Part shown: piece by piece, positions 9,230 to 19,927 of the stretch | Layout of the letters: each line of letters starts with the position of its first letter | Numbering within the stretch: the first letter of the stretch is position 1 | DNA from: Dentipellis sp. KUC8613 | Lineage: Eukaryota > Basidiomycota > Agaricomycetes > Russulales > Hericiaceae | Direction of reading: 5' to 3' | DNA: 21,043 nt | Assembly: GCA_002286715.1 (NCBI GenBank) | Contig: NSJX01000143.1 | Location: 1-21,043, forward strand | Program-made: the position numbers and the translations under genes | Notes under the pieces: generated by a model | What the model was told of the DNA's origin: nothing | Databases searched by the model: none | Seen by the model: the letters and a program-made list of their open reading frames with translations, nothing else

Positions 9230-10324
9230 GACATGGAACACAGGCCCGTGGTCCTACAAGAACTTTAAATGCGCACCGATGTGTCTGCAGTGTCAAGACG
9301 AGCTCGGTTCTGCAGAGACTCAGGCGACATCAAATGCGGTCACGGGGGTCAATCTCTTTCGCGACATTCCTGCTCGCTTTCACACCGTCGACTCTTCCTC
9401 GACACACAGTTGAATATCGGGCTGGTAACGCCCACTTTTTAACGTCGCCGACGGAAACTTCTTTCATGCCTTCAGCTGCCTCGTGTCTTCGGTCGCCTAT
9501 GGTCTTCGGTCGCCTCGTGCCCCTAGCCACCTCGTACATCCAATTTGCATTCGCGCAAGGTCAGTTTCCGTTTGCGACATTCCTTTCCACCTTCGTATTA
9601 TCTGCTGTCTCTTCCTGCGTATCTATGGTTCCTCTCGCTGGTCCTTTATGCCCATGAATTCGCTCTGTGGGCCTTTGTGTCCTCCACCCGCTGCGTCTTA
9701 CCTGCACTCTCGCGTATTCAGCCTCATGGAGCACTGTCAATTTTGGGAGGATAACTTTCCACGCGGCGCATTCACATATCTCGATGTCACGTTGCGCGCG
9801 ATCCTGAAAAGTGCGCTTGTCGACGATGACCTTGATGACAGCGTGAGTACGTGCACTTTGGCCTCTCGACTTCAGACTTTGCTCGATTCTCCGTTACAGG
9901 AGGTAGAGTTGCAAGTAGTGTGTCGAGCCTAGAGACTGTCTTTACATATGTGGTCCTTGTTGAACGCCTTACGCCGGTTAGGGCGACGGCTTCCGGCGTC
10001 AGGGGACCGAAAGCCGCCACCCCGTAATATCAGGGCGTCCTTCGTGGCGTACGATGCTGTTTTGCTCGAGAAACGAAAGTCAAAGCATTGACGTGCTTGG
10101 ACTTCAGCAAAGCATTGTACGCGTAGGAGCCTCGCCCTTCGGCAATAAAGAATTGTCATGTAAATGTCCCGGAGGCAGAATACGCTGAGTATAGCCCCTG
10201 AAAGGAAATGATGGTAGGAAGTTCGGATCTATCCATATGCACCAACGAATAACGCTATGACTGATAGAGCGCCTCGTTGCTCATATCTCTCTCCTACGCT
10301 TGTTCAGCAGCAGTCGTTCACTCG
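9230..10324. other. Region with only weak coding signs, upstream of the transposase
   Basis: The best frame runs plus 9483-9932 and ends with an acidic stretch near DVTLRAILKSALVDDDLDDS. A 57-nt intron-like segment (GTGAGT to TTACAG, about 9843-9899) could join it to a short tail. No family is recognisable. A GC-rich inverted segment lies at about 9970-10020. I looked here for a terminal inverted repeat matching the far side of the transposase gene and found none. Confidence 0.35.
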
Positions 10325-13300
10325 ATGCCAACCGATTATGCTGATCTATCCGATGGTGACACTTCTGATGACGCCAGTCAACATTTCTGTTCCTGCGATG
10401 TCTGTCGCGAAGATGACGAAGATCATCAATTAGGTTTAGGTGGAGCGATGGTCAATCGGGCCACCTTGTACAACCATCAGCGGGACCAACATCGGCGAGC
10501 GGCGTATTCGCAAAGGCGCGTCGATGTCTTGGAAGACGCGGTCTATAGAAGGAATCTGGATATCCCCGTTGGCCGGCTTCACGAAGTGCAAGAGGAGAAT
10601 GCGAGGAAGTCATCGGTTGACAATCAAGGTGAGTCAAGGATAATGGATCCGGTTGACATTGACAATAAACAGAATTTTTAGTCAACACTCCTCAAAAGTC
10701 TGCTGGTGAACACCCCGATAACAGTGAGTCGCAGTATCACAAGCATATAAACTTGTTCAGACAGTGTATCCCTAGGTGCCCAGACGGCTCGCGCCAGAAC
10801 GCTCAGAGATCTCAAAGAACTACACGTGACGGTCGACAAGTGCATAAACTCTTTTTCTCTCCCAATTGGTCGACTCAAGTTCGCTCGTGACCCTCTCACC
10901 TACGGAGAATTCGTTCGTGTGCCTATGCAAAATCTGCCGGAATTCAACGCCGGTCCGCATGCACTTACACCCGGTACTCCTGCTACAGACAGCATATTAC
11001 GCCAGCAACACGAGCTCGTATCTCTTTTGGAAATAGCCGAGGATGTCGTTCTAGGTGATTCCGAAATTCAAAGAGAAAAGGCTGCAATCGTCCACGCCAT
11101 TATTATCGCCTTAGAGTCCCTGGACCACGCCAAAGAAAACGAGTGGAATTTGCAGCGTGATGAGTGTAGGGAGATGGATCGCACCAAACAATACAGTGTC
11201 GATTGCGGTAATGTTTCTACCTGCTACCGTGTACCACCTGTAGCTTATTCCCTTGCAGATGCGTATTATTCACGCCTGCACCAACACTGGCATCCCGCTG
11301 TGCTCGGAGTTTTCATCACAGTGCTGCTGCTTCATTTGCTTTGTGGCCTATCGCGTAGAGCGAGCTCATTGCTCCTGATCGGCATGTCGTGCGTAATCAA
11401 GATTCTCAGGGCCGATGGAATCGCGGGCGGAACGCAAGCAAGTCTCTTTCTTACAGAGCTGCCTAAAGATCTTCGAACGGTCATTCGCGCCTTTGATCTG
11501 GAGCCTCGGACGCGGTCTTATGTGTGCTGTCCTCAGTGTTTTGCGTTATACAATCCCGAGGGTTGCCCGGAAAGGTGCAATTTTGCCTGCACACCTGATG
11601 TCTCGTCTTGCGACGCGGAGCTCTTGCGAACCCAGTCTATCCTGGGTAAGCAGAAAATCTACCCAGTTCGCACTTACATCCATCAAGATATGAAGCAATG
11701 GATCGGCCGCTTTCTCTCTAGGCCAGACATAGAGGATCTCTTAGATGCACCTCTCAACGGGGGTTTGGAGAGCGCCGGACTAAGTGCCCACGACATATGG
11801 GATTCATCCACTTTCAAGGAGTTTCAAGGACCTGATGGCGCCCCTCTTTTCACTTCCAAAGGCGATGAGGCCCGACTCGCATTCTCTCTGGCAGTTGACG
11901 GATTTAATCCATTTCAAAGCAAGACTGCGAAGCATTCCGTCACCGTCACAGGCATGTATATGGTATGCTTGAACCTTCCACCTCATCTTCGCTACCTTCC
12001 GGAGAACATGTACCTCGTTGGCGTCATTCCAGGACCAACTAAGCCCTCTGGTCCGGAGATCAACCACTTCTTGAAACTCCTTGTCGATGATCTGCTTCTC
12101 TTCTGGGAGCCGGGTATCCGACTGTCTCGTACAGCGCGCCACGAGAGAGGCCGTTTAGTTCTCTTAGCGCTCATTCCTGTCGTATGTGACCTGCTCGCCG
12201 CCAAACAAGTTACCGGATTCTCAGGCCATCAATCAACATACTTCTGCACATATTGCTGGTTGGACCACGACAATATTGAGAATCTGGACCGCGACACATG
12301 GCCGCCACGGAATCTAGAGCAACATCTCAAACTCGCTCATGAGTGGAAAGACGCGCAAACAAAGGTCGAACAAGATGCGATATACAATCAATACGGTGTT
12401 CGTTGGTCTGAGCTTCTCCGTCTCCCTTATTGGAACCCCTTCCGGCATACTGTCATCGACACTATGCACAACCTCTCCCTGGGACTTCTCCATCATCATT
12501 GCAGAACACTGTGGGGAATGGACATAAAGGCAGACGACAGCGATCTCACTGCTGCCATACCAACGGCCAAAGCTCCTGTCCGCCCTTCCCCGGAACAGAT
12601 GCAGAGCGCCTTGTCAATCCTCGATAGCGACAATCTTTCTGGTTTGACCAAGCTCAGAAAGCCCGTACTATGGCACTTATGTGCGGACAAAGGTATCCGA
12701 GTAGCTAGTACGATTAATCAACTGGTCAGGAATTTAGTTCAATGGGTGCAAAATTTCTCAAACTCAATAATTTCATGCCTCGCTGAAATCATTAATCAGA
12801 GGCAAAGTTACGATGAAAAGAAGAATGCCGACCATGTAGGGACCAAACGGTCCTTCAAGAAGCCAAACTTTTCTGATCGACGGAGAGAAGCCAAACTCGC
12901 CCTTTCTGGACTGGGACCTCACGCCGCCCCACAGCAGACGGTGGACGCAGCTCGCGCAGTACTGTATTGTAAAGCTCCCATACGCAAGGACGCCCTTTCC
13001 GTCTTCCAAAAAAGGATACTGGTTGACCTTTGCAAGGAAGTCGGCATCGGATTCTCCGGGAATAAACTCCCCATAATAGAGCGGCTGATTCATTGGGTAC
13101 GTCTGTGGGCTTCACTCCTGTTGGTAATGGTCCTGACTCTTTCACACAAGCGTATCCATGCCAACTTACCGGTTTCTGACTCGCCTTCGCCAAAAGCGGC
13201 CTCTGGTGAAGCCGGCGAGACTCCAAATATGCATGGGGCAAACCAATCTGTTGAAGATGCCGTGGCGTGGTTCGCCAACACTACTACAGTCACCGATGCG

Positions 13301-14997
13301 GAGTTGGAAGCACTGACGGTTGTCATCCTTCGCGCTTTATGCAAAAGCAACGGGGTCAAAATGGTCGGAAAGAAGGCCGATTTGAAAGCACGTCTGATCA
13401 ATTTGGTATGACCCACCTTTTTTGAGAAAGCACATAATCCGGAACCTAAGCTGGGCGGATTCTAACCCTGTATATTCAGAAGAAATCCTCCTTAGACAGG
13501 CCCGGCGGTGTCGCCGCGGCCGGACAAAGGGGCAAGGCCGACGGTGCTCCAGCGGGCCAAGAAGGCAAAGTCGAAGATGCCCGTCCAGTAGACGACAAAG
13601 GCAAGAGCGAAAGGCCTGCAAATAAATCGGTCTTGGGAAGATCAATCTTAGCTGAGGTCAGGAAAGATATGGCGAAGACGCAGCTCCCCACGTGGGTTAG
13701 CCCAGCACCAAGAAACATGGGGTCAACACTGCACGGTAAACTCACTGCTGACCAGTGGAAGGTTGCTTGCACGATCCACCTTCCGATCACTCTGGTCAGA
13801 ATCTGGGGCGGTAAAGACGCACGGTTGACCGAGATGCTCGCTAATTTTATCGACCTTGTTGTTGCCGTGGAAGTTGCCACAATGCGCACCATCTCCGAGG
13901 AACACATTCAACTATACGACAAGCTCATGCTCAAGTATCTGAAATCGATGAAAGAGCTCTACAAAGATGCTAAGGTTTTGCCGAATCATCACCTAGCTTT
14001 ACATCTTCGCGAGTTCCTTCAGTCATTTGGATCAGTCCATGCGTGGAGAGCCTTTGCGTTCGAGAGATACAATTATATTCTACAACACGAAAATACGAAT
14101 CAGAAATTCGGTACGTTCCTTCTGCATGACCCTTGAATTCAGGGCTAATTATCCTCGCGTTCGAAGGCGACATGGAAGGCACCTTCATGAGGCACACCTG
14201 CCGCAGCTCTAATCTACAGCATTTGATGCAGGACCCTGTAGTAAAAAGCACTGTCAGCGATCTCGTCAAAGCATACGAGGCGGTGGCTGCAGAAGATAGG
14301 CGCGGAACTCGAGTCCAGGACGTCACCTCTGGCAATAGCACTCTCTGGACCGTCACCACTCCCCCAGCCAGCTCAAACGTCGTGCGGATGGAGAAGGACG
14401 TATACCAAGCATACGGAAAAGCAGTTCGGGAGCTCCATTCCAACAAGTTCGTTCCGGAAGGCTTTACAAAGAAGACACCGCAGCAGGAATACCTATCACG
14501 AACTGTCATAGCTTGCCCCAAGATATTCATCGGAGGCATCACGTACAAACCATACAATTTGTCCACCAAGGACTGTAATGTCATAACTCGGGCGGGACAC
14601 GCGGGGCGGCTCGAACACATCTACAAACAAGTTGACGGACCCCTGGCATCAGAGGTATATCTTGTGGTTCGCAATCTATGCAACATGATAGCAAGTGACG
14701 CCGAACACGACTATTATCGGAAGTTTTCCAGAGGGACTGGAAAACTGTATTACGATGAGTACGAGCCGAACATCGCAGTCCTACGACCAGATGATATCGC
14801 ATGTCACTTCGCAAAAACGCCCATGGACGTCCCCGATATTCAACACCATTGTGTACACATATTGCCATTGGACATTGTACGTCTATCCTGTTCCACGCTA
14901 TGCCTTCAACATAATCCATGTATGGACACAGATGGTTACTTCCGGAATGTCACCCGAATACGACAGTGGATTATCGGCGGGGAACGAAGAATTCTAG
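10325..14997 (+). CDS. Tnp2/Plavaka-like (CACTA superfamily) transposase with three SAP-like modules
   Basis: Exons: 10325-10628, 10682-10723, 10776-11207, 11259-12745, 12800-13096, 13151-13405, 13480-14110, 14167-14876 and 14932-14997, giving 1407 residues. An N-terminal zinc-binding-like motif has C22, C24, C27, H51 and H56, followed later by C349, C350 and C353. The catalytic core shows VDGFNPF (D473), LLVDDLLLFWEPG (D536/D537), FCTYC and IDTMHNL (D660), as expected of the fungal Tnp2-like family, whose RNase H-like fold cuts transposon ends. Three SAP-like DNA-binding helices end at 755, 854 and 939. Conserved C-terminal pieces include HAWRAFAFERYN and YYDEYEPN. No frameshift or premature stop is visible, so it may be intact. 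Three introns (51, 54, 54 nt) are stopless and divisible by three. Skipping the 55-nt last intron would give an alternative end at about 15047. No terminal inverted repeats were found, so the element is not delimited. Confidence 0.85.
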
Positions 14998-15396
14998 TCG
15001 TATTCACTCGAGCTCAGGGAGGCCTTGGACAGCTATTTCTAAAGTAACATCGTCTCATATGATTGCATGTGTTGTAACTTGTAAAGTCGCGCAATGATGC
15101 TGCAGCCCGAATTGCATATCGAAGGATTGATATCGCGAGTGAGGGGAGGGGGCACGGACGGATACAGCATCGAGGCTGAATCACAATCACCCATCCCGTG
15201 TCGGGGCACATCATCGCACTTGTCAGAAGCAGATCAAAGCCGTGCGACATTGAGAAGTCGGGTCTCGAGCCGTCATTGCAAAGCCGTGAATCTTTACAAA
15301 ATGCAGTATGTTCTATTAAGAGACTATCGTAGTTTATTCATCTCTCTGGAGCTACATCAGAAAAAATATACATGGGTATATAGGACATCATAGGTA
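14998..15396. other. Transposase 3' flank, no gene seen
   Basis: This stretch separates the transposase stop from the left hairpin of element 2. Short open frames are present without domain character. The downstream end of the transposase element would be expected here or beyond, but no inverted match to the upstream side was found. Confidence 0.4.
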
Positions 15397-15446
15397 CTAT
15401 AGCCTATAAACAACCATAGCAATGTCTATTTGTTGATAGGCTATAG
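15397..15446. repeat. Left terminal hairpin of element 2
   Basis: The arms CTATAGCCTATAAACAA (15397-15413) and TTGTTGATAGGCTATAG (15430-15446) pair with one mismatch around a 16-nt loop that contains CCATAGC. Confidence 0.85.
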
Positions 15447-15472
15447 AACTACCACCCACAGCTATGATAGTG

Positions 15473-15600
15473 CTATGGAGTGCTATGGAATAAGGTACAT
15501 TGCTATGGCTACTATGGAATAAGGTACATTGCTATGGCTACTATGGAATAAGGTACATTGCTATGGCTGCTATGAAATAAGGTGCTATACTATGATTGCT
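15473..15600 (+). repeat. 29-bp tandem repeat in the left end of element 2
   Basis: About three copies of a 29-bp unit made of GCTATGGCTACTATGG followed by AATAAGGTACATT, the first and last partial or diverged. The unit carries two CTATGG motifs, so the tandem array multiplies the same motif that builds the terminal hairpins. Confidence 0.88.
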
Positions 15601-15949
15601 ATAGGTGTTCAACAAGCTTCATACACTATATGTCCTATGCATACCATACAATAACCCCAACAGCTATGTATACAATACAATGACCCCAACAACTATGCAT
15701 CACATCCAGCTGGCATATATGTGATGCTTCTATGACCTCAGATCCAAACAAGAAGAACATTGAAATCCACTTTATTTGTTGCTACACTAGATATACACTA
15801 GATATACAAAACAGCTGGACTACAAGTACTTCAAACCCAAGCATGATAAACCAACAACTACTCATCCACAGGGCAGAAACAGTCTATGAAGTTCATGTTG
15901 AATATCAATTAGACCTCCAAAGATTAGAAAGGCTGCATACCATTGGAAC

Positions 15950-16516
15950 AGAAACAACAATAAATCTAATAGGCAGTTCAGTTAGATAAAGAAGTGGAGA
16001 GGGATAAAGAGACTCACCAAGATGGAAGGTATGAACATAACAAAGAAGGATGTTAGAAGCCGTGAAGTGAAGTGCATACCTAGAACAAGAACACAACCAG
16101 GCACTGATATGAAGATGCAGGTGCGGATGAGCAGGAGAGTATAACGAGCACGCACATGCGGGACAATGGCGCGACTACGAAAGACTGGCGCGTCAGCGCA
16201 AGAAGGGCATGATGAGGGAGCGCGAGCATGAGAACGCCGTGACGAGGACACGGCGACGCGAGACGAGCACGAAGAGCGCGTGCAGGCGCAATACGGGGTC
16301 GACGACGGCACGAGGAGGCACCGATGGGAGGAGGCGCAGATGGGAGGATGCGAGGAGGTGCAGGAGAGAGCACGCGGAACAGGCGTAACGGCGCGAGGAC
16401 GGCGCGACGGCGCAAGAAGGGTGGGCAGGCGCAGGGGCGCGGCAACGCCCAAGATGCCACGTAGCACTGCTAATAGACTCGATGTCAGTAGTACATATGT
16501 GAGGGGAAAGACTTAC
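15950..16516 (-). other. Left-pointing spliced-transcript signature in element 2
   Basis: On the minus strand, GTAAGT at 16516 pairs with TTAGCAG ending at 16467 (50 nt). GTGAGT at about 16017 pairs with an acceptor ATTAG about 52 nt on, preceded by a CTAAC branch site. A further donor-like GTATGC lies at about 16079. The sizes match the introns of the real genes nearby. The predicted exons code only for Ser/Arg/Ala/Pro-rich sequence, so the product may be non-coding. This is inference from signals alone. Confidence 0.4.
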
Positions 16517-17235
16517 TGAGATACGGCACGGTTATAGAGAAGACGAGGGGAGAGAAGAGGAGAAGAGTGGAAGGCGGAGAGGGGTGAGGGAAAGAAGGAA
16601 GGAGAACGACGCGCGTTGGGTGTCAACGCGCTGACCCAGCTTTCCCACGCACGGGCCAAAGCGCGCGTCGAGTCCATATGTATTCGAATACACAGGCCGG
16701 AAGATTAATTCAAAAATAACGAAAATATTTGAGTATGTAGGAGGGAGTGTTTAATGTATGTCTGCCAAATATTATGTAGCTAAGGAGAATAATCATGTCT
16801 TTGTGCATGAGATGCGGGCAGGCACTCGACTTGCAGCACAAGTCGCGCCGTCCAGATGTGGCGGAATGGAAACTGACAGGAATCTAGGCACATATCGATG
16901 GTTTATGAGGGATGCTGGAGTCAGATTTCCTCTTCTTTTTACATGAGAAGTTTCAAAGCAGTCTCCTGCGATCCTGAATTTATTCTATATTTTCATGTAT
17001 TTATTTTGCTCGCAATCTGCGTCTTTCGAATTGGAGTCGTCGGCGGCCGGCAACTCCCGACGCCCGCGGCTTCAACTCTCGCTCTCACTCTCCCCCTCCC
17101 TCCTCCCTTTCCCGTCATCCTGCGCGCTCAAAGCGCACGCACGCGAGTGCCCCATCGGCCGCCAGCACGCACGCACGCACGCTGGTGTCGACGACGACGA
17201 CATCGTCATGGAGACGGCGAGGGAATAGGCAGCAG

Positions 17236-17301
17236 GTACGTAGCACTTCGCGTATCGCAGTGTGCGCGATAACTAACGGCGTCCCTCTTTCGTGCCCCCA
17301 G
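17236..17301 (+). other. Right-pointing intron signature in element 2
   Basis: A 66-nt segment starts GTACGT, has a CTAAC branch site at 17273-17277, a pyrimidine-rich tail and ends CCCCCAG. Together these make a textbook basidiomycete intron. A short upstream frame, including GVDDDDIVMETARE and then a stop, runs close to the donor. Downstream lies the C-rich repeat core. Confidence 0.45.
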
Positions 17302-18800
17302 TGCCACGCCCTTGCGTACCCGCTCCTCATCCCTCGCGCCCACGTTCTTCCTCGCCCGCTCACGCCTCCACATGCGCCCTCCCGCCTCTCTCTCTTCTCG
17401 TGTCTGCGCCCCCTTGTGTGCCCAGACCCCGGCCTTCTCGCGCCCTCGTCGCGCCGTCGTCGCGCTGGAGCGACCCTCACACCCTTTTCGCGCCATCGCC
17501 CATCTTCGCGCCGTCGTCGTCGCACCGTCTCTGCGCCCGTCCGCCCCTCGCGCCCTCTTCGTACCATCTGGCCGGTTTCACGCCGGTCTCGCACCCTCAC
17601 CGCGCCCTCTTCATCGCGCCCTTCTCGTCTTGTCGCGCCCGTGGGCCCGCGCACCCTCACGTCTCGCGCCGTCGCGCTCCTCGTCCCGTTTCAACCCGTC
17701 CTCGCGCCCGTCCTCCCGTCGCGCCGTCGCGCCCGCCTCGTTGGGCCATCGGGCCATCGGGCCCTCGTTCCCGCTTGCTGTCGCGCTCCTCTCCCCCTCG
17801 CCACGTTGTCGTCGCGTCGTCGCGTCGTCGCGCCGTCACGCCCGTGCCGCCCCTCGCACCCTTCTCGTGCCCCTCCCGCATTGCAGCCGCCCCCGTTTCG
17901 CGCCCCTCGCCCTCGTCTCCCCCCGTCGCCCTCTGTTGCACCGTCACGCGCCCATCGCGTCACACTCCTCGTGCCGCTCGAGCCATCGCGCCCATCGCCG
18001 CCTTGCCTCTCTCGGCCCTCCCGCCGCCGTCGCGCCCGTCGCACGCCCGTCACGCCCGTCGCGCGCCTGTCACGCCGCTTGCGTCGTCGCGCCCGTCGTG
18101 CCGTTGCCACCTCCACGCCCTTCTCGGCCCTCGCACCCGTCGTGCCGTCGTGCCGTCGCGCCCGCCGCGCTGTCGCGCCTTCGCCGCCTTGCCCCTCTCG
18201 GCCCTCCCGCCGCCGTCGCGCCCGTCGCACGCCCATCATGCCCGTCGCACCGCTCGCACTGTCGCCACCTCCACGCCCCTCTCGGCTCACGCGCAGCCCT
18301 CGCGCCCGTCGCGCGTCCATCGCGCCCCGCGCACGCCGATCACGCACCTGGCGCCTTCGCGCCTGGCGCCGCCTTCGTGCCGTCCCGTCCGTCCTGCCGT
18401 CGCCACCTCCATGCCCCTCTCGGCCGTCGCGCGTCCGTCACGCCCCTCGCGCCGTCCCGTCCGTCGTGCTGTCGCCACCTCCATGCCCCTCTCGCCCCTC
18501 CCGCCCCTCTCGGCCCTCCCGCCCCTCTCGGCCCTCCCGCCCCTCTCGGCCCTCCCGCCCCTCCCGCCCCTCCCGCCTCTCGCGCGTCCGTCGCGCCCCG
18601 TCGCGCGCCCGTCACGCCGCTCGCGCCGCCGTCGCGCCCTGCGCGCGCCTGGTGCCTCCGCGCCTGTCGCCGCCTTCGCGCCGTCGCGCCCGTCGTCCCG
18701 TCGCGACCTCCGTGCCCCTGTCGGCCCTTGTGCCGCCATCGCCCGCCTCGCGCGCCCGTCATGCCCTATTCGCACTGCCGGTGTCAGCCGGCGTCGTGCC
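17290..18800. repeat. C-rich low-complexity repeat core of element 2
   Basis: The sequence is dominated by CGCCCGTCGCGCC-like words. Higher-order repeats are visible. A block like GCCACCTCCATGCCCCTCTC recurs at 18106, 18264, 18402, 18474 and, more diverged, 18703. A block of about 48 bp at 18001 recurs at 18187. An 18-bp unit CCCGCCCCTCTCGGCCCT is tandem at about 18500-18555. All three plus frames stay open for over 500 codons as Arg/Pro/Ser/Ala strings, which argues against any one of them being a selected protein. Confidence 0.88.
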
Positions 18801-19063
18801 CTAGCTCGGCCCGCCCGCCCTCGTGCCCTTTTCGTGCCTGTGTTGTACCTCCATATCAATGTTTATGTACTACTATGACAATATCATAAGCATTTTTTTG
18901 TGTTCTCTGCTTGTTCTTTGTAGATTGAAAAATCTTGTAAACATCACTATGCTGTTCATATAGATACCATAGCATAAAGCATGCAATATATATGCTATGT
19001 GTACTATGAACACTTGACTAGAACCTATGGGACATATGGAATTAACATGGCTATCTATGGCTG

Positions 19064-19118
19064 CTATGGTTGCTATGGAACCCTCCATAGTTGACCACTC
19101 ATTCCATAGCTACCATAG
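19064..19118. repeat. Right terminal hairpin of element 2
   Basis: The arms CTATGGTTGCTATGGAA (19064-19080) and TTCCATAGCTACCATAG (19102-19118) pair with one mismatch around a 21-nt loop. Arm length and motif content match the left hairpin. Confidence 0.85.
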
Positions 19119-19139
19119 TCCAGATAATTGGACCCCTTG

Positions 19140-19927
19140 CTATAAAAATTTAACTTTTTTCAGATGTAGATCGATGCTCCATATATCAGAAACGACTTTT
19201 CGAACAACCAAAGGGGTAGGTAAAATGGCCGTCTCCGGAAACCACTTACTCTTCCTACGAACCTCACTTCTGGCCAGTTCTATTAAACTCCAGACATCGA
19301 ACCGTTCCATCAAGGCGAGCGCCTCATCGTAAGAGAAGAAACTGGACCTCAGCAGAAGCCGTCGCAAAGCAGGTCCGAACAGGTCCTCGGGGTTTCGCCA
19401 ACATAACAATGTCGTTACGTCCCTCTCTACCATGATGAAGTTCATCTCCACGGCGTTAAGGCGCTGTTGCAGCTTGTCTAGCTTGATGTCGAAGCGCTCG
19501 GCAACTTCCCGAAGAGCGACGGCGCGTTCTAGGGTGAGATACTCCTTGGAGTCGAACAGATGACTACTCGAGTAAGCCGATGCATCCACAAGATGTAAAG
19601 AGCATACTGACGGCTCGTAAAATGTGTCTCCCAATGTCTCAAACTGCAGCACGGTGACGCCTGGGATAAGAATCGGGTAATCATCTGATTTCCCTTCACC
19701 AGGACTGCCGACGAAAGGCAGACCAAACATATCGTTGAAGACGGGGGAATAGTCCTTCAAGTAGCCAACTTTGAATCTGAATAACACCTGCTCGACCTGG
19801 CGTCGGGACAACGCATGGGCGTAAACATTGAAACAATTTGAGTCAAAGAAACGGGAGACATTACCTGCAGAACAACGGTATCCCCTTCCGTGTCATAATG
19901 CTTCCCTCGTGTCAACGGCGGCTCCAT
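19140..19927 (-). CDS. BTB/POZ-domain protein
   Basis: Exon 1 is 19927-19865 and exon 2 is 19796-19140, joined by a 68-nt GT-AG intron in phase 0, giving 239 residues. The joined sequence HYDTEGDTVVLQ plus VEQVLFRFKVGYLKDYSPVF matches the start of the basidiomycete BTB fold, followed by the strand PILIPGVTVLQFETL. The helical second half includes LTLERAVALREVAERFDI. BTB domains mediate dimerisation and often act as adaptors for Cullin-3 ubiquitin ligases or transcription complexes; the role here is unknown. A 48-nt (or 45-nt) in-frame segment with a GTCAGT donor at 19611 and TAG acceptor at 19564 is probably a stopless intron, since it interrupts the expected domain between YEP and SHLFD. The stop, TAG at 19142-19140, lies 21 bp from element 2, so the native C-terminus may have been altered. 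An ATG further upstream is possible. Confidence 0.72.

Larger units (their letters stand above)
15397..19118. mobile_element. Element 2: 3.7-kb non-autonomous element with CTATGG/CCATAG hairpin ends
   Basis: Both ends are AT-rich and crowded with CTATGG or CCATAG. Each is capped by an imperfect hairpin with 17-bp arms (15397-15446 and 19064-19118). Inside the ends, diverged inverted similarity can be followed: about 15600 (TATAGGTGTTC then CTTCATAC) against the complement of about 18985-19030. The body has a G/purine-rich left half (about 16080-16660) and a C-rich repeat right half (about 17290-18800). Intron-like signals point outward on both strands. I see no transposase or other known protein. 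Boundaries are set by the hairpins and may be off by tens of bases; no target duplication was confirmed. It lies between the transposase gene and the BTB gene. Confidence 0.6.

Noticed and set aside
9930..15390. Terminal inverted repeats (CACTA-type or other) delimiting the transposase.
   Set aside because: I compared the flanks by eye and found no convincing inverted match; the element ends remain unknown. A computed inverted-repeat search could change this.
17185..18878. Open frames of over 500 codons in all three plus frames, rich in Arg, Pro, Ser and Ala.
   Set aside because: All three frames are open at once because the C-rich repeat lacks stop codons. There is no domain and no frame preference.
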